DNA of 64,000 bases. Source: Candidatus Rokuibacteriota bacterium. GTDB lineage: Bacteria > Methylomirabilota > Methylomirabilia > Rokubacteriales > CSP1-6. Positions 8,346 to 17,291 of this stretch are shown in pieces. The notes beneath the pieces were generated by a model. That model did not search any database and had not been told where the DNA came from. It worked only from the letters and a program-made list of their open reading frames with translations. The stretch covers positions 1 to 64,000 of the forward strand of contig QHSI01000112.1 in the NCBI GenBank assembly GCA_003221515.1, given 5' to 3'. The position numbers and the translations under genes are program-made. The first letter of the stretch is position 1, and every line of letters begins with the position of its first letter.

Positions 8346-8546
8346 ATGAAGATCTCGGTGAACGGCAAGGACATGGAAGTCGCCGACGGGATCAGCGTCG
8401 ATGGGCTCCTGACCCACCTCGGTGTGACGCGCAAGTACACCGCGGTGGCCGTGAACCGTGACGTGACCCCGAAGAGCGAGTACGCGGCGACGACGCTGCG
8501 CGAGGGCGACCGGGTGGAGATCGTCAGACCGATGGGCGGCGGATAG
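8346..8546 (+). CDS. thiS: Sulfur carrier protein ThiS
   Basis: 66-residue ubiquitin-fold sulfur carrier ending in Gly-Gly ([10 protein letters not shown]). The C-terminus is adenylated and thiocarboxylated, then donates sulfur to ThiG for thiamine thiazole formation. ATG 8346 is the first start after the riboswitch terminator. No good Shine-Dalgarno sequence precedes it; the GAAGGGG at 8322-8328 is 17 nt away and part of the hairpin region. It is the first gene of thiS-thiG-thiE-thiO. A dedicated ThiF/MoeB activator is not in the window. Confidence 0.95.
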   Translation: MKISVNGKDMEVADGISVDGLLTHLGVTRKYTAVAVNRDVTPKSEYAATTLREGDRVEIVRPMGGG

Positions 8547-8565
8547 CAGCAGGGAGGATCGAGCG

Positions 8566-9345
8566 ATGAACGACACGAATCTGGTCATCGGGGGCAAGGA
8601 ATTCTCGTCGCGTCTCATCGTCGGGACCGGCAAGTACGCGTCGATGGACGTCATGAAGCAGGCGCACGAAGCGTCGGGCGCCCAGATCGTCACGGTGGCG
8701 CTTCGGCGGGTGGCGTTGCCGACGGGTGGGTCGATCCTGGATTACCTCGACACCACGCGCTACACGCTGCTGCCGAACACCGCCGGCTGCTACTCGGCGG
8801 ACGAGGCCATCCGGACGTGCTACCTGGCGCGCGAGGCCGGGCTCGGCGAGATGGTGAAGCTCGAAGTCATCGGCGATCCGCGCACGCTGTTCCCCGACGT
8901 CCTCGGGCTCCTCGAGGCCACGCGGACGCTCGCCCGCGACGGGTTCACCGTGATGCCCTACACCAACGACGATCCGGTCATGGCGAAGAAGCTGGAGGAC
9001 GCCGGGGCCGCCGTGGTGATGCCGCTCGGCGCGCCGATCGGCTCGGGCCTGGGAATCCGCAACCCATACAACATCAAGATCATTCTCGAGACGGTGAGCG
9101 TGCCGGTCATCGTCGACGCCGGCGTGGGCACGGCCTCGGACGCCGCCATCGCCATGGAGCTCGGCTGCGAGGGCGTGCTGATGAACACGGCGATCTCGGG
9201 CGCCCAGGACCCGGTCGCGATGGCCCGCGCCATGCGCCTGGGCGTCGAGGCCGGGCGGCTGGCGTTCAAGGCCGGTCGCATCGGCAAGAAGCTCTACGCG
9301 ACCGCGTCCTCGCCGCTCGAGGGCGTGCCCGATTGGTCGAGCTGA
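8566..9345 (+). CDS. thiG: Thiazole synthase ThiG
   Basis: TIM-barrel enzyme of 259 residues that builds the thiazole phosphate from 1-deoxy-D-xylulose 5-phosphate, dehydroglycine and ThiS thiocarboxylate. The Schiff-base lysine is in MVKLEVIGD (Lys98). Phosphate-binding glycines lie near [18 protein letters not shown]. The start is preceded by a strong GGGAGG. It follows thiS by 19 bp and overlaps thiE by 13 bp. Confidence 0.96.
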   Translation: MNDTNLVIGGKEFSSRLIVGTGKYASMDVMKQAHEASGAQIVTVALRRVALPTGGSILDYLDTTRYTLLPNTAGCYSADEAIRTCYLAREAGLGEMVKLEVIGDPRTLFPDVLGLLEATRTLARDGFTVMPYTNDDPVMAKKLEDAGAAVVMPLGAPIGSGLGIRNPYNIKIILETVSVPVIVDAGVGTASDAAIAMELGCEGVLMNTAISGAQDPVAMARAMRLGVEAGRLAFKAGRIGKKLYATASSPLEGVPDWSS

Positions 9346-9959
9346 GGCTCTGCCTAGTCACTGACCGCACCCAGACGCGCGGCCGCGACCTCACCGCGGT
9401 CGTCGGCGAATGCCTCGCGGCCGGCCTGCCGGCCGTGCAGGTGCGCGAGAAAGATCTCGGCGCGGGGGACCTCGCGTTCCTGTGTCGCCGCATCCGCGCC
9501 CTCACGCTCGACCGGCGAGCGCTCCTGATCGTGAACGACCGCGTCGACGTGGCGCTGGCCGTCGGCGCCGACGGGGTCCAGCGCACCTCGACGTCGCTCC
9601 CGGTCGAAGACATCCGCGCAATCGTCGACAAACGTCTCCGGATAGGCGTTTCCGTCCACTCCCTTGAGGAAGCGGTCGAGGCCGAGCTGAAGGGGGCCGA
9701 CTGGGTCATCTTCGGTCCCGTGTACGAGACGCCGTCCAAGCTGCCCTATGGACCGCCGCAGGGAGTCAGTCGACTCGAGCGGGTCGCCGCCACGGTGCGC
9801 CTGCCCGTGATCGCGATCGGTGGGATCACGCCCGAGCGCGTCGGCGAGGTACGCCGTGCCGGCGCCAGCGGCGTGGGTGTCATCTCCGCGATCCTCTCGG
9901 CCGCGTCCCCGGCCGACGCGACCCGCCGCTTCCTCGAAGCGCTGGATGGGAGCGCGTGA
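9333..9959 (+). CDS. thiE: Thiamine-phosphate synthase ThiE
   Basis: TIM-barrel protein of 208 residues that joins the pyrimidine pyrophosphate and thiazole phosphate. Motifs are VQVREKD near residue 30, the [10 protein letters not shown] pyrophosphate loop followed by GPPQG, and PVIAIGGIT. The best start is TTG 9333 ([12 protein letters not shown]), which overlaps the end of thiG by 13 bp; there is no ATG or GTG at the family-typical position. It couples to thiO by GTGA. TenI-type thiazole tautomerases share this fold, but the motifs fit ThiE better. Confidence 0.87.
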   Translation: MVELRLCLVTDRTQTRGRDLTAVVGECLAAGLPAVQVREKDLGAGDLAFLCRRIRALTLDRRALLIVNDRVDVALAVGADGVQRTSTSLPVEDIRAIVDKRLRIGVSVHSLEEAVEAELKGADWVIFGPVYETPSKLPYGPPQGVSRLERVAATVRLPVIAIGGITPERVGEVRRAGASGVGVISAILSAASPADATRRFLEALDGSA

Positions 9960-11074
9960 AAGTCCTCGTCGTCGGCGGCGGGATCATCGGCTGCGCCACG
10001 GCCTACGAGCTGGCGAAGGCGGGCTGCCAGGTCTCGGTGTTCGAGCGGTCGACTCCGGGCGCCGAGGCCTCGAGCGCGGCCGCCGGCCTCCTGGCGCCGC
10101 TGGGCGCCTCGAACGACACCAACTTCGCCCGGCTTGCCCTCGCGAGCTGGCGGCTCTATCCCGACGTCGTCCGCGAGCTCCAGGAGCGGACCCGGATCGA
10201 CGTGGAGTACGTCACGCGCGGAACGATCTATCCGATGTCCGTGACGGGGATGAGTCGCGACGCCGAGGAGTGGGCGATCAACAAGGATCTCGGCGTGGAG
10301 GCGCTCGAAGGAGCCGACGTGCAGGCGCTCGAGCCGGCGCTCTCCCCGAAGATCCGCCACGCCATCTTCGTCAAGGGCGACCACTGGCTCAACAACCAGC
10401 GTCTCGTTCTGGCGTATGCGCAGGCCGCGGCCGCGGTCGGCGTCGAGCTCAACACGGGCACGAACGTCTCCCGCCTCATCGTCGAAGGCGGCAAGGTCCG
10501 CGCCCTCGTGACCGAGGGCGGGCGGGTCGACGGCGACGTGGTGCTCCTGGCCGCGGGCGCCTGGAGCGCGGAGCTGATGGCGCCGCTCGGGGCGCCGCTG
10601 CGAATCGAGCCGCGCCGCGGGCAGATGATCGCGCTCGCTCACGTGCCCCCGGTGCTCACGTACTGCGTCCACGGCGAAGCGTATATGGCGCCACGGCCGT
10701 CGGGCGAGCTGATCGTGGGCGCGACCGTCGAGCGCGCCGGGTTCCAGCGCGCCGTCACCGCCGAGGGCATCGCGGGTCTGCTGCGCGCCGCCATCGAGCT
10801 GGTGCCGTCGCTGCGCGAGCTGCCGATCGCGCGCACGTGGTGCGGGTTCAGGCCCTGGGCGCCGGACAGCCTGCCGGTCCTCGGTCCGTGGCCCGGCGTC
10901 GCTGGCTTGTTCGTCGCCACCGGACACTTCAGGAACGGGATTCTACTGGCGCCGATCACGGCGCGGCTCCTGACGGAGTGGATTACCGGCAAGGCGCTGA
11001 GCGTCGACGTGCCGGACTTTCTCCCCGACCGCTTTCTACGCGTCAGGAGTTCGCCGGATCGCTCGACTTCCTGA
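9956..11074 (+). CDS. thiO: Glycine oxidase ThiO
   Basis: FAD-dependent D-amino-acid-oxidase-family enzyme of 372 residues. The Rossmann motif is at the very N-terminus (VVGGGIIGCATAYELAKAG), and the C-terminal flavin/substrate loop reads GHFRNGILLAPITA. It oxidises glycine to the imine needed by ThiG, which indicates an aerobic thiazole route rather than ThiH. The GTG start overlaps the thiE stop. The 3' end overlaps the convergent histidine-kinase-like gene by 32 bp. Confidence 0.93.
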   Translation: MKVLVVGGGIIGCATAYELAKAGCQVSVFERSTPGAEASSAAAGLLAPLGASNDTNFARLALASWRLYPDVVRELQERTRIDVEYVTRGTIYPMSVTGMSRDAEEWAINKDLGVEALEGADVQALEPALSPKIRHAIFVKGDHWLNNQRLVLAYAQAAAAVGVELNTGTNVSRLIVEGGKVRALVTEGGRVDGDVVLLAAGAWSAELMAPLGAPLRIEPRRGQMIALAHVPPVLTYCVHGEAYMAPRPSGELIVGATVERAGFQRAVTAEGIAGLLRAAIELVPSLRELPIARTWCGFRPWAPDSLPVLGPWPGVAGLFVATGHFRNGILLAPITARLLTEWITGKALSVDVPDFLPDRFLRVRSSPDRSTS

Positions 11075-11924
11075 TGTCGAGCATCGGCGGGAGCATGCCC
11101 TGGCCCGGCACGGCCTCGATCTGAGTGATCGAGTTCATGCGGGTGATGATGTTCTTCACGGTGACGACGCCCTCGCGCGCCCGCGCCGCCCACTGCGCGT
11201 CCTCGCTGTCGGCGGGCAGGTGCTTGGCGAGAATCGCGAGCCCCCCGGCGACGACCATGAGCGCGTTGTTGATCTCGTGCGCCGCCGCGCGGGCGAGCAG
11301 CGTGATCGCGCGAAGCTCGGCGGACTCGCGCCGCGCCGCCTCCGCCGCCTGGGCGTTCGCGACGTCCGTGAAGAGTCGGGCGAATCCCCCGATACCCACG
11401 ACGCTGACCACCAGCAGGGGCAGCCAGTCGCGGGCGAACATCTCGATGCCCCGCGCGCCCAGCACGAGGAACGAGGCGAACGTGACGACGAACACCGCGC
11501 CACCCAGGGCGAACGCGTGGCGGTTGCGGACCTGCCCATCGCGGCGCGCCCACATCAGCGCCAGCGCCGCCGTGCCCGCCGTGGCCAGGAGCCAGAGCAC
11601 ACCGGCCAGCGCGCCGCTGCCGCCCATCCACACTAGCCGGTAGCCGGCCGCGATGACCGCGGCGACCAGGCCGGCCCAGCCGCCCTCCACCAGCGTGACC
11701 AGCGCGATCGGCACCGCGCGCGCGTCGACGTAGGCCCCAGGGGCGAACTCGATGCGGGAGATCATCAGCGTGATCGACAGACCCCCGAAGACGACGCCGT
11801 TCAGCAGCACCCGCAGACGGCGATCGATCCGTGCCGTCGACTCGAGCCAGCGGCGCAAATACGAGTAGAAGACGAGCCCCAGGGCCACGATGCCGGCGGC
11901 CTCGATGACATGGTGGAAGTCCAT
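11043..11924 (-). CDS. LytS-type membrane sensor with a histidine-kinase DHp helix but no ATPase domain
   Basis: 293 residues starting at ATG 11924, behind GAGAGGAAACC. Residues 5-180 hold five or six membrane segments resembling the 5TM LytS/YhcK receptor domain (LVEGGWAGLVAAVIAAGYRL and GGSGALAGVLW). A linker helix leads to a kinase-like H-box, ARAAAHEINNALMVVAGG, with His216. The protein ends about 75 residues later, without N, G1 or G2 boxes of a HATPase domain. It could be phosphorylated by a separate kinase or act as a dimerisation platform. No response regulator gene is nearby. Confidence 0.75.
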   Translation of the reverse strand: MDFHHVIEAAGIVALGLVFYSYLRRWLESTARIDRRLRVLLNGVVFGGLSITLMISRIEFAPGAYVDARAVPIALVTLVEGGWAGLVAAVIAAGYRLVWMGGSGALAGVLWLLATAGTAALALMWARRDGQVRNRHAFALGGAVFVVTFASFLVLGARGIEMFARDWLPLLVVSVVGIGGFARLFTDVANAQAAEAARRESAELRAITLLARAAAHEINNALMVVAGGLAILAKHLPADSEDAQWAARAREGVVTVKNIITRMNSITQIEAVPGQGMLPPMLDIRKSSDPANS

Positions 11925-11988
11925 GGTTTCCTCTCGGCTCGAGTGATCTCGCCTCCGTAGTATGCAGGCGCGCCCTGGCTGGCGGCAG

Positions 11989-11994
11989 TAGAAT
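11989..11994 (+). promoter_or_regulatory. -10 box of the M20 amidohydrolase gene
   Basis: TAGAAT in the 110-bp divergent spacer 11925-12034. A start near 12001 would give a leader of about 35 nt containing GGAGAGAA before ATG 12035. A CATACT box at 11963-11958 on the other strand may serve the divergent sensor gene. Confidence 0.4.
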
Positions 11995-12034
11995 GTCTCG
12001 CGCGCCCACACCGGGTGACCACGGAGAGAACGCC

Positions 12035-13363
12035 ATGACCAAGAGCGAGCTGAAGCAGCGGGTCTACGAGGCCATCGACCGTCGCGGCGAGGAGATCATC
12101 GGGCTGGGCGAGCAGATCCGGCGCCACCCCGAGCTCGGGTTCAAGGAGGTCAAGACGGCCCGGCTCGTCGAGGACACGTTCAAGAAGCTCGGACTGGTCC
12201 CGCGGGCGGGCCTCGCGCTGACCGGTGTGCGGGCCGACGCCGGTGGCCGGGGCGGCGACGGGCCGACGTTCGCCGTGCTCGGCGAGCTGGACGCGCTGGT
12301 CGTGGCGGGCCATCCGGAGGGCGACCCGGGCACGGGCGCGGCGCACGCGTGCGGCCACAACGCGCAGATCGCCGGCATGCTCGGCGCGGCGATGGGCCTG
12401 CTGGACGCGAAGGCCGCCGACCATCTAGCGGGACGCGTGGCATTCTTCGCCGTTCCCGCCGAGGAGTACGGCGATATTGAATGGCGCATCACGCAGGCGC
12501 GCGCCGGGAAGCTCGAGTTCCTGGGCGGCAAGCCCGAGCTCCTGCGCCTCGGGCACTTCGACGACGTGGACCTGGCGATGATGGTCCACACCACCTCTCG
12601 GCCCGAGGAAGGCAAGGCGGGCGTGCCCGCGTCGAACAACGGCTGCGTCGTGAAGACGGTGCGCTACATCGGTCGCGCGGCGCACGCCGGCGGCGCCCCG
12701 CACCTGGGCGTGAACGCGCTCTACGCGGCGCAGATCGGCCTGATGGCCATCAACGCGATCCGCGAGACGTTCCGCGACGAGGACACGATCCGCGTCCATC
12801 CGATCATCACCCACGGCGGCTCGCAGGTGAACGTGATCCCGGGCGAGGTGCGGCTCGAGACGTACGTGCGCGGGCGGTCGATGGACGCCATCCTCGACGC
12901 CAACCGCAAGGTCGATCGCGCGCTCCGGGCCGGTGCCCTGGCCCTCGGCGCGAAGGTCGAAATCGAGACGCTCCCGGGCTACATGCCGATGACCTGCGAT
13001 CCGATCATGGCGCGCTACTTCAAGGACAACGTGGCCGGACTGTTCGGTGAGGAGCACTACCGCCAGATCGGCCATCGCACGGGCTCGACCGACATGGGCG
13101 ATCTCTCGCAGGTGATGCCCATACTCCATCCCTACATCGGGGGCGCCCGCGGTACCGGCCACGGCGCCGACTTCGAGATCGTCGACAAGCCGCTCGCGTA
13201 CCTCGGCCCCGCCAAGGCGCTGGCCGCGATGGTGGTGGACATGCTCTGGGAGGGCGCCGCGGGCGCGCGCGAGGTGATGGCCAAAGCCAGGCCGCCGATG
13301 ACCCGCGAGGGCTATCTCGCGTTCCAGCGCGGCCTGGCCAAGCGCCAGACCTACGAGGGCTAG
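12035..13363 (+). CDS. M20-family amidohydrolase (aminobenzoyl-glutamate hydrolase B-like)
   Basis: Zinc amidohydrolase of 442 residues. The M20D signature AHACGHNAQIAGMLGA holds Cys106 and His108. Further likely ligands are in AEEYGD, and the dimerisation-domain histidine in YIGRAAHAGGAPHLG. The long insert and the final TGHGADFEIVDK motif resemble AbgB and related enzymes that cleave N-acyl or N-aryl-glutamate amides. ATG 12035 has GGAGAGAA upstream and is preferred to an in-frame ATG at 11993. The gene is monocistronic. The substrate is not certain. Confidence 0.88.
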   Translation: MTKSELKQRVYEAIDRRGEEIIGLGEQIRRHPELGFKEVKTARLVEDTFKKLGLVPRAGLALTGVRADAGGRGGDGPTFAVLGELDALVVAGHPEGDPGTGAAHACGHNAQIAGMLGAAMGLLDAKAADHLAGRVAFFAVPAEEYGDIEWRITQARAGKLEFLGGKPELLRLGHFDDVDLAMMVHTTSRPEEGKAGVPASNNGCVVKTVRYIGRAAHAGGAPHLGVNALYAAQIGLMAINAIRETFRDEDTIRVHPIITHGGSQVNVIPGEVRLETYVRGRSMDAILDANRKVDRALRAGALALGAKVEIETLPGYMPMTCDPIMARYFKDNVAGLFGEEHYRQIGHRTGSTDMGDLSQVMPILHPYIGGARGTGHGADFEIVDKPLAYLGPAKALAAMVVDMLWEGAAGAREVMAKARPPMTREGYLAFQRGLAKRQTYEG

Positions 13364-13375
13364 CTCGACGAGACG

Positions 13376-14602
13376 CTAGCGACTCACCCGCGGCAAGCCC
13401 TTCGCCGCGACCTCGCCGATCTTCTTGCCCATCGCGGTGCCGACCTCGGCCGAGTTGCGATAGTGCACGCCGTCGCAGATGCGCGCCTCCGCGACTTCGC
13501 GCGTGAAGTCGCCGACGCTCGTCCAGGTGCGCACGGCACCTCCCGCCGTCGGGCTGGCCGAGCTCAGCTTCGGCATCGGCCCGCCGCCGATCTCGGCGTC
13601 GAGCACGGCGCCGAGCGACGCCGACACGATGCAGTGCGCGCACGGGTACTCGGGATGCATCGGCGTGTCGATGAACGGCGTCCAGCCGGCGTCGCGCTCG
13701 GTGGCGTCGTTGCCGTCGAGGTCGGCGTTACGGATCGCCGTGATCGGGCGCCAGAAGTTGTAGGTGTACTTCGCGTCGAACACGGCGATCAGCCCGTCGT
13801 CCATCGCCATTCCGGCGAGTGCGAGCAAGCGCGCGTTCGCGGTCACGTCGCGGCCGGGTATGCTCGCGACCGAGCGCGCCACCGGCCAGTAGACGGCCGG
13901 GGCCGTCGCCTCCCAGAACTTGGCGACCGCCGTCTGCTCCGCCGTGCGATGGGTGCTGTTCTTCGAGCCGATGGCCTTGACCTCGTTGTAATCGCGCGTC
14001 CACGTCTCGCTGGTCAGCTTCGGGGGCGCGGCCGGGCGGAACTGGTCGCCGCTGGCCATCACCCAGGGCTTGCGCTTGCCCCAGTTGGGAACGGCCGGGA
14101 GCAGCGTCGGCACGTAGACGCCGGCCGCCGCCTGGGGCCGATACACGTCCGGTTGGCTCATTCCGTCCTCGGAGCGCCAGGCCAGGATCGCGGCGGCCGC
14201 CTGCTCGCCGACGGCGATGCCGCTGGCCCTGGCCGGACCATCCGGTAGCGGCGCCAGCGCGGCCTGATAGTCGGCGTCGATCGCCGCCTGCTGAGTCGGC
14301 ATGAGCTTCGACAGCGACGCCCGCGTCGCCGCCGCGACCGCGGCATCGATCGAGGCGCCGGGCGCGGCGGCGATCTTCGCGCGCAGCGGCGCGTAGCGGA
14401 GGGTGATCGAGTTGACCGCCTCGAAGACCGAAGCCTGGACGATGGCCATGATTCTCACCGCGGGGGGCGTGGCCGGGTGCTTGGAGACGATGTCGGCAGC
14501 TCTGGCGTTCGCGTCGGTGACGACGTCGGCGTGGACGCGGAGCGCTCCCGCCAGGGCAACAACGGCGAGGACGAGGACGGCGACGCAATGTTTCACGTGC
14601 AT
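13376..14602 (-). CDS. Exported vanadium-dependent haloperoxidase-like (PAP2-superfamily) protein
   Basis: 408 residues with a signal peptide (MHVKHCVAVLVLAVVALAGA…, cleavage near residue 25). The PAP2/haloperoxidase metal-oxyanion motifs are in order: YNFWRPITAIR, HPEYPCAHCIVSAS (Cys321-Ala-His323, where bromoperoxidases have Ser-Gly-His) and RICDGVHYR (His380). The family binds vanadate and oxidises halides, or is a phosphatase. The changed middle motif leaves activity open. The start at 14602 has GAAGGAG upstream. Only 12 bp separate its end from the convergent amidohydrolase. Confidence 0.85.
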   Translation of the reverse strand: MHVKHCVAVLVLAVVALAGALRVHADVVTDANARAADIVSKHPATPPAVRIMAIVQASVFEAVNSITLRYAPLRAKIAAAPGASIDAAVAAATRASLSKLMPTQQAAIDADYQAALAPLPDGPARASGIAVGEQAAAAILAWRSEDGMSQPDVYRPQAAAGVYVPTLLPAVPNWGKRKPWVMASGDQFRPAAPPKLTSETWTRDYNEVKAIGSKNSTHRTAEQTAVAKFWEATAPAVYWPVARSVASIPGRDVTANARLLALAGMAMDDGLIAVFDAKYTYNFWRPITAIRNADLDGNDATERDAGWTPFIDTPMHPEYPCAHCIVSASLGAVLDAEIGGGPMPKLSSASPTAGGAVRTWTSVGDFTREVAEARICDGVHYRNSAEVGTAMGKKIGEVAAKGLPRVSR

Positions 14603-14734
14603 GGGCCGGACTCCTTCATGTTCGAGTTGAGCGTGCATGGTGGTCGACCGCGGTTCGGAGCGCGACAGTCGGTGGCGTCATCCCGACGACTATGCAGGGT
14701 GTGCCCCGGCGCGCAAAGCCAAAAAATGAACTTG

Positions 14735-14760
14735 CCCCCCACCCGGGGGGAGCCTAGAGT
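14735..14760 (+). promoter_or_regulatory. GC hairpin and -10-like box in the gap before the HxlR remnant
   Basis: The gap 14603-14769 contains a CCCCCC/GGGGGG hairpin (14735-14740 with 14745-14750) and a TAGAGT box (14755-14760) nine bases before the remnant's ATG. These may be what is left of the promoter of a decayed regulator gene. The rest of the gap shows nothing I recognise. Confidence 0.3.
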
Positions 14761-14769
14761 CCCCCCAGA

Positions 14770-14916
14770 ATGCACGGGTATGGCCGGTTCTGTCCGGTCG
14801 CCGTCACCTGCGAAGTGTTCGCGGAGCGGCGGACTCCGCTGATCTCGCGGGCGTTGCTGGCGCAGCGACTGCGCTACGCCGGCGTGGCGCGGCCCCGGCC
14901 GGCCCGCGCCTCCTAG
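14770..14916 (+). pseudogene. Truncated remnant of an HxlR-type transcription regulator
   Basis: A 48-codon ORF begins MHGYGRFCPVAVTCEVFAER and continues RTPLISRALLAQRLRYAG. This matches the conserved opening of HxlR winged-helix regulators (typically YGQFCPVAKA…LGERWTLLILRELL), including the sensory cysteine. The similarity stops after the first helices, and TAG follows where about 60 more residues should form the wing. The DNA after the stop is the next gene. I read it as a decayed or truncated regulator; a functional 48-residue peptide is less likely. Confidence 0.5.
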
Positions 14917-14934
14917 CGAACGACCGACTCGCCG

Positions 14935-15738
14935 ATGTACGGGACGCGTCGCGCCGAGTTCCCGCAACGCATCGTCTGCCTCACCGCCGAGACCGCAGAG
15001 ATCGCCTTTCTGGTCGGCGCCGGCGAGCGCGTCGTCGGCGTCCCCGGCACGGCCCGGCGGCCCGAGGCGGCGCGGGAGAAGGCACGGGTCGGCGGCTTCA
15101 CGACGTTCAAGCTCGATCGGATCCTGGCCCTCGAGCCCGACCTCGTGCTGGCGTTCTCCGATCTCCAGCGCGACATCGTCCGCGACCTCATCGCCGCCGG
15201 CGCCAGCGTGCTGTGCACGAACCAGCGCTCGCTCGACGACGTCTTGAAAGCAATCCTCGTCGTCGGTGGAGCTCTCGGCTGTGAGGAGGCCGCGCGGAGC
15301 GTGGTCCAGGACATCGCCGACGAGATCCGGCACGTACGCGAGTACTCCGCGGTGTGGCCCCAGCGGCCGCGCGTCTACTTCGAAGAGTGGATGGATCCGC
15401 TGATCGCCGGGATCCGTTGGGTCTCGGAGATCATCGAGATCGCCGGCGGACGCGACGTCTTCGCCGAGCTGCGCGATCAGCACGCCGCGCGCAGCCGCGT
15501 CGTGATGCCCGACGCGGTCGTCGAACGCGATCCCGAGATCATCCTGGCGTCGTGGTGCGGCAAGCCGGTCGATCCGGGGCTGATCGCGTGTCGTCCGGGC
15601 TGGGAACGGATCGCCGCCGTGCGCGCGGGGCGGGTGCACGAGATCGACGGCGCCGACATCCTTGCGCCGGGCCCATCACTCATGGTCGGGCTCCGACGCA
15701 TCCACGAGATTATTCAAGCCTTTCAATCGACCGACTAG
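14935..15738 (+). CDS. BtuF-like cobalamin/siderophore-binding protein without signal peptide
   Basis: 267 residues with the class III periplasmic-binding-protein fold: RIVCLTAETAEIAFLVGAG, then GVPGTARRP, LEPDLVLAFSDLQRD, and the C-lobe PRVYFEEWMDPLIAGIRWVSEI. The family binds vitamin B12 or ferric siderophores. No signal peptide is visible from ATG 14935, and the region upstream is the HxlR remnant, so either the start is wrong or the protein is cytoplasmic like some cobalamin-binding relatives. No transporter genes are adjacent. Confidence 0.78.
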   Translation: MYGTRRAEFPQRIVCLTAETAEIAFLVGAGERVVGVPGTARRPEAAREKARVGGFTTFKLDRILALEPDLVLAFSDLQRDIVRDLIAAGASVLCTNQRSLDDVLKAILVVGGALGCEEAARSVVQDIADEIRHVREYSAVWPQRPRVYFEEWMDPLIAGIRWVSEIIEIAGGRDVFAELRDQHAARSRVVMPDAVVERDPEIILASWCGKPVDPGLIACRPGWERIAAVRAGRVHEIDGADILAPGPSLMVGLRRIHEIIQAFQSTD

Positions 15739-15777
15739 TCTTCACCCGCTGGATAAAATAGATCGAAGCCAAAAAGT

Positions 15778-15807
15778 TTGGGGCGCGGAAGGCCACACGG
15801 TTAGGAT
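15778..15807 (+). promoter_or_regulatory. Promoter of the tldD operon
   Basis: TTGGGG (15778-15783) and TAGGAT (15802-15807) with an 18-bp spacer, in the unusually AT-rich stretch 15739-15842 between the BtuF-like gene and tldD. Confidence 0.4.
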
Positions 15808-15842
15808 TGGGCCTCCGACGCCCCATGGGAGCCAGACAGGGT

Positions 15843-17291
15843 ATGACAGATCTCGCGAGCACCCGCCCAGAGAGCTTTTTCTCCGACCGCTTCAACATCA
15901 CCGCCGGATTGATGGAGCGCGTCCTCGGCGGCAACCTCGTCGGCAAGGTCGACGACGCCGACATCTACCTCGAGTACCGTATCAACGAGGAGCTGTTACT
16001 CGAGGAAGGCACGGTCAAAAAGGCTTCCCGCCACGTGAGCCAGGGGGCGGGAGTCCGGGCCCAGTCGGGGACGCGGACGGGCTACGCCCACACCGACGAG
16101 ATATCGATCAAGAACCTCGACGAGGCCGCGCGCCAGGCGCGCGCCATCGCCGACCGCAGCAGCACCTCGGGCGTGGTCGCGCTCGCCTCGCGCGGGCGCC
16201 CTCACGATCTCTATTCGCTGGCCGAGCCGCCCATCGCGGCCGATCTCGCGCGCAAGCTCGATCTGCTCAAGCGCATCGACGCCGAGACTCGCGCGGCCGA
16301 CCCTCGCATCAAGCAGGTGATCGCCTCGATCGCCAGCGAAGAGGTCGTCATGCTGATCGCGACCGCCTCGGGCTGGACGGTCGGCGACATCCGGCCCCTC
16401 ACGCGGCTCAACGTCACGGCGATCGCCGAGGACGGCGCCAGGCGCGAGATCGGCTCGTACGGCGGTGGCGGGCGCGTGACCTTCGACTTCTTCCTCGAGG
16501 AGGGACGCTGGCGCCGGTTCGCCGGTGAGGCCGCGCGCCAGGCGGTGCTGAAGCTCCGCGCGGTCGACGCGCCGGCGGGCACGATGACCGTGGTGCTCGG
16601 TCCGGGCTGGCCCGGCATCCTGCTCCACGAGGCGATCGGCCACGGGCTCGAAGGCGACTTCAATCGCAAGGGGACGTCGGCGTTCTCGGGCCGCCTGGGG
16701 CAACGGGTCGCCTCGGAGCTGGTGACGGTGGTCGACGACGGGACGATCCCGAACCGCCGCGGCTCGCTCAACGTCGACGACGAGGGCACGCCGACCGGCC
16801 GGACCGTGCTGATCGAGAACGGGATCCTGACCGGCTACATGCAGGACCGGCTGAACGCGCGGCTCATGGGCATGAAGCCGACCGGCAACGGGCGCCGCGA
16901 GTCCTATGCGCACGCGCCGATGCCGCGGATGACCAACACGTTCATGCTGGCCGGCCCCGACGATCCCGCTGACATTCTGCGATCGGTCAAGAACGGTCTC
17001 TACGCCGTCACCTTCGGGGGCGGCCAGGTCGACATCACGAACGGCAAGTACGTCTTCTCGGCGAGCGAGGCCTACCTGATCGAGGACGGGCGGGTCACGG
17101 CGCCGGTGAAGGGCGCGACGCTGATCGGCAACGGCCCCGATGCCCTCACGCACGTCTCCCGCGTCGGGCGCGATCTGCAGCTCGACGAGGGGGTGGGCAC
17201 CTGCGGCAAGGACGGCCAGTCGGTGCCGGTGGGCGTCGGCCTTCCGACGATCCGCGTCGACGGCATGACCGTCGGGGGCACCGCGGTATGA
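15843..17291 (+). CDS. tldD: Metalloprotease subunit TldD
   Basis: 482 residues, the same size as E. coli TldD. The metal-binding HExxxH motif is LLHEAIGHGLEGD (His262, Glu263, His267). The C-terminal barrel carries GGGQVDITNGKYVFSASEAY and a late Cys in GVGTCGKDGQS. TldD with TldE forms a heterodimeric protease that trims unfolded peptides and some RiPP precursors, with TldD supplying the zinc. I use ATG 15843; the in-frame ATG 15825 would add six residues. The ATGA overlap with tldE makes equal synthesis of the partners likely. Confidence 0.94.
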   Translation: MTDLASTRPESFFSDRFNITAGLMERVLGGNLVGKVDDADIYLEYRINEELLLEEGTVKKASRHVSQGAGVRAQSGTRTGYAHTDEISIKNLDEAARQARAIADRSSTSGVVALASRGRPHDLYSLAEPPIAADLARKLDLLKRIDAETRAADPRIKQVIASIASEEVVMLIATASGWTVGDIRPLTRLNVTAIAEDGARREIGSYGGGGRVTFDFFLEEGRWRRFAGEAARQAVLKLRAVDAPAGTMTVVLGPGWPGILLHEAIGHGLEGDFNRKGTSAFSGRLGQRVASELVTVVDDGTIPNRRGSLNVDDEGTPTGRTVLIENGILTGYMQDRLNARLMGMKPTGNGRRESYAHAPMPRMTNTFMLAGPDDPADILRSVKNGLYAVTFGGGQVDITNGKYVFSASEAYLIEDGRVTAPVKGATLIGNGPDALTHVSRVGRDLQLDEGVGTCGKDGQSVPVGVGLPTIRVDGMTVGGTAV

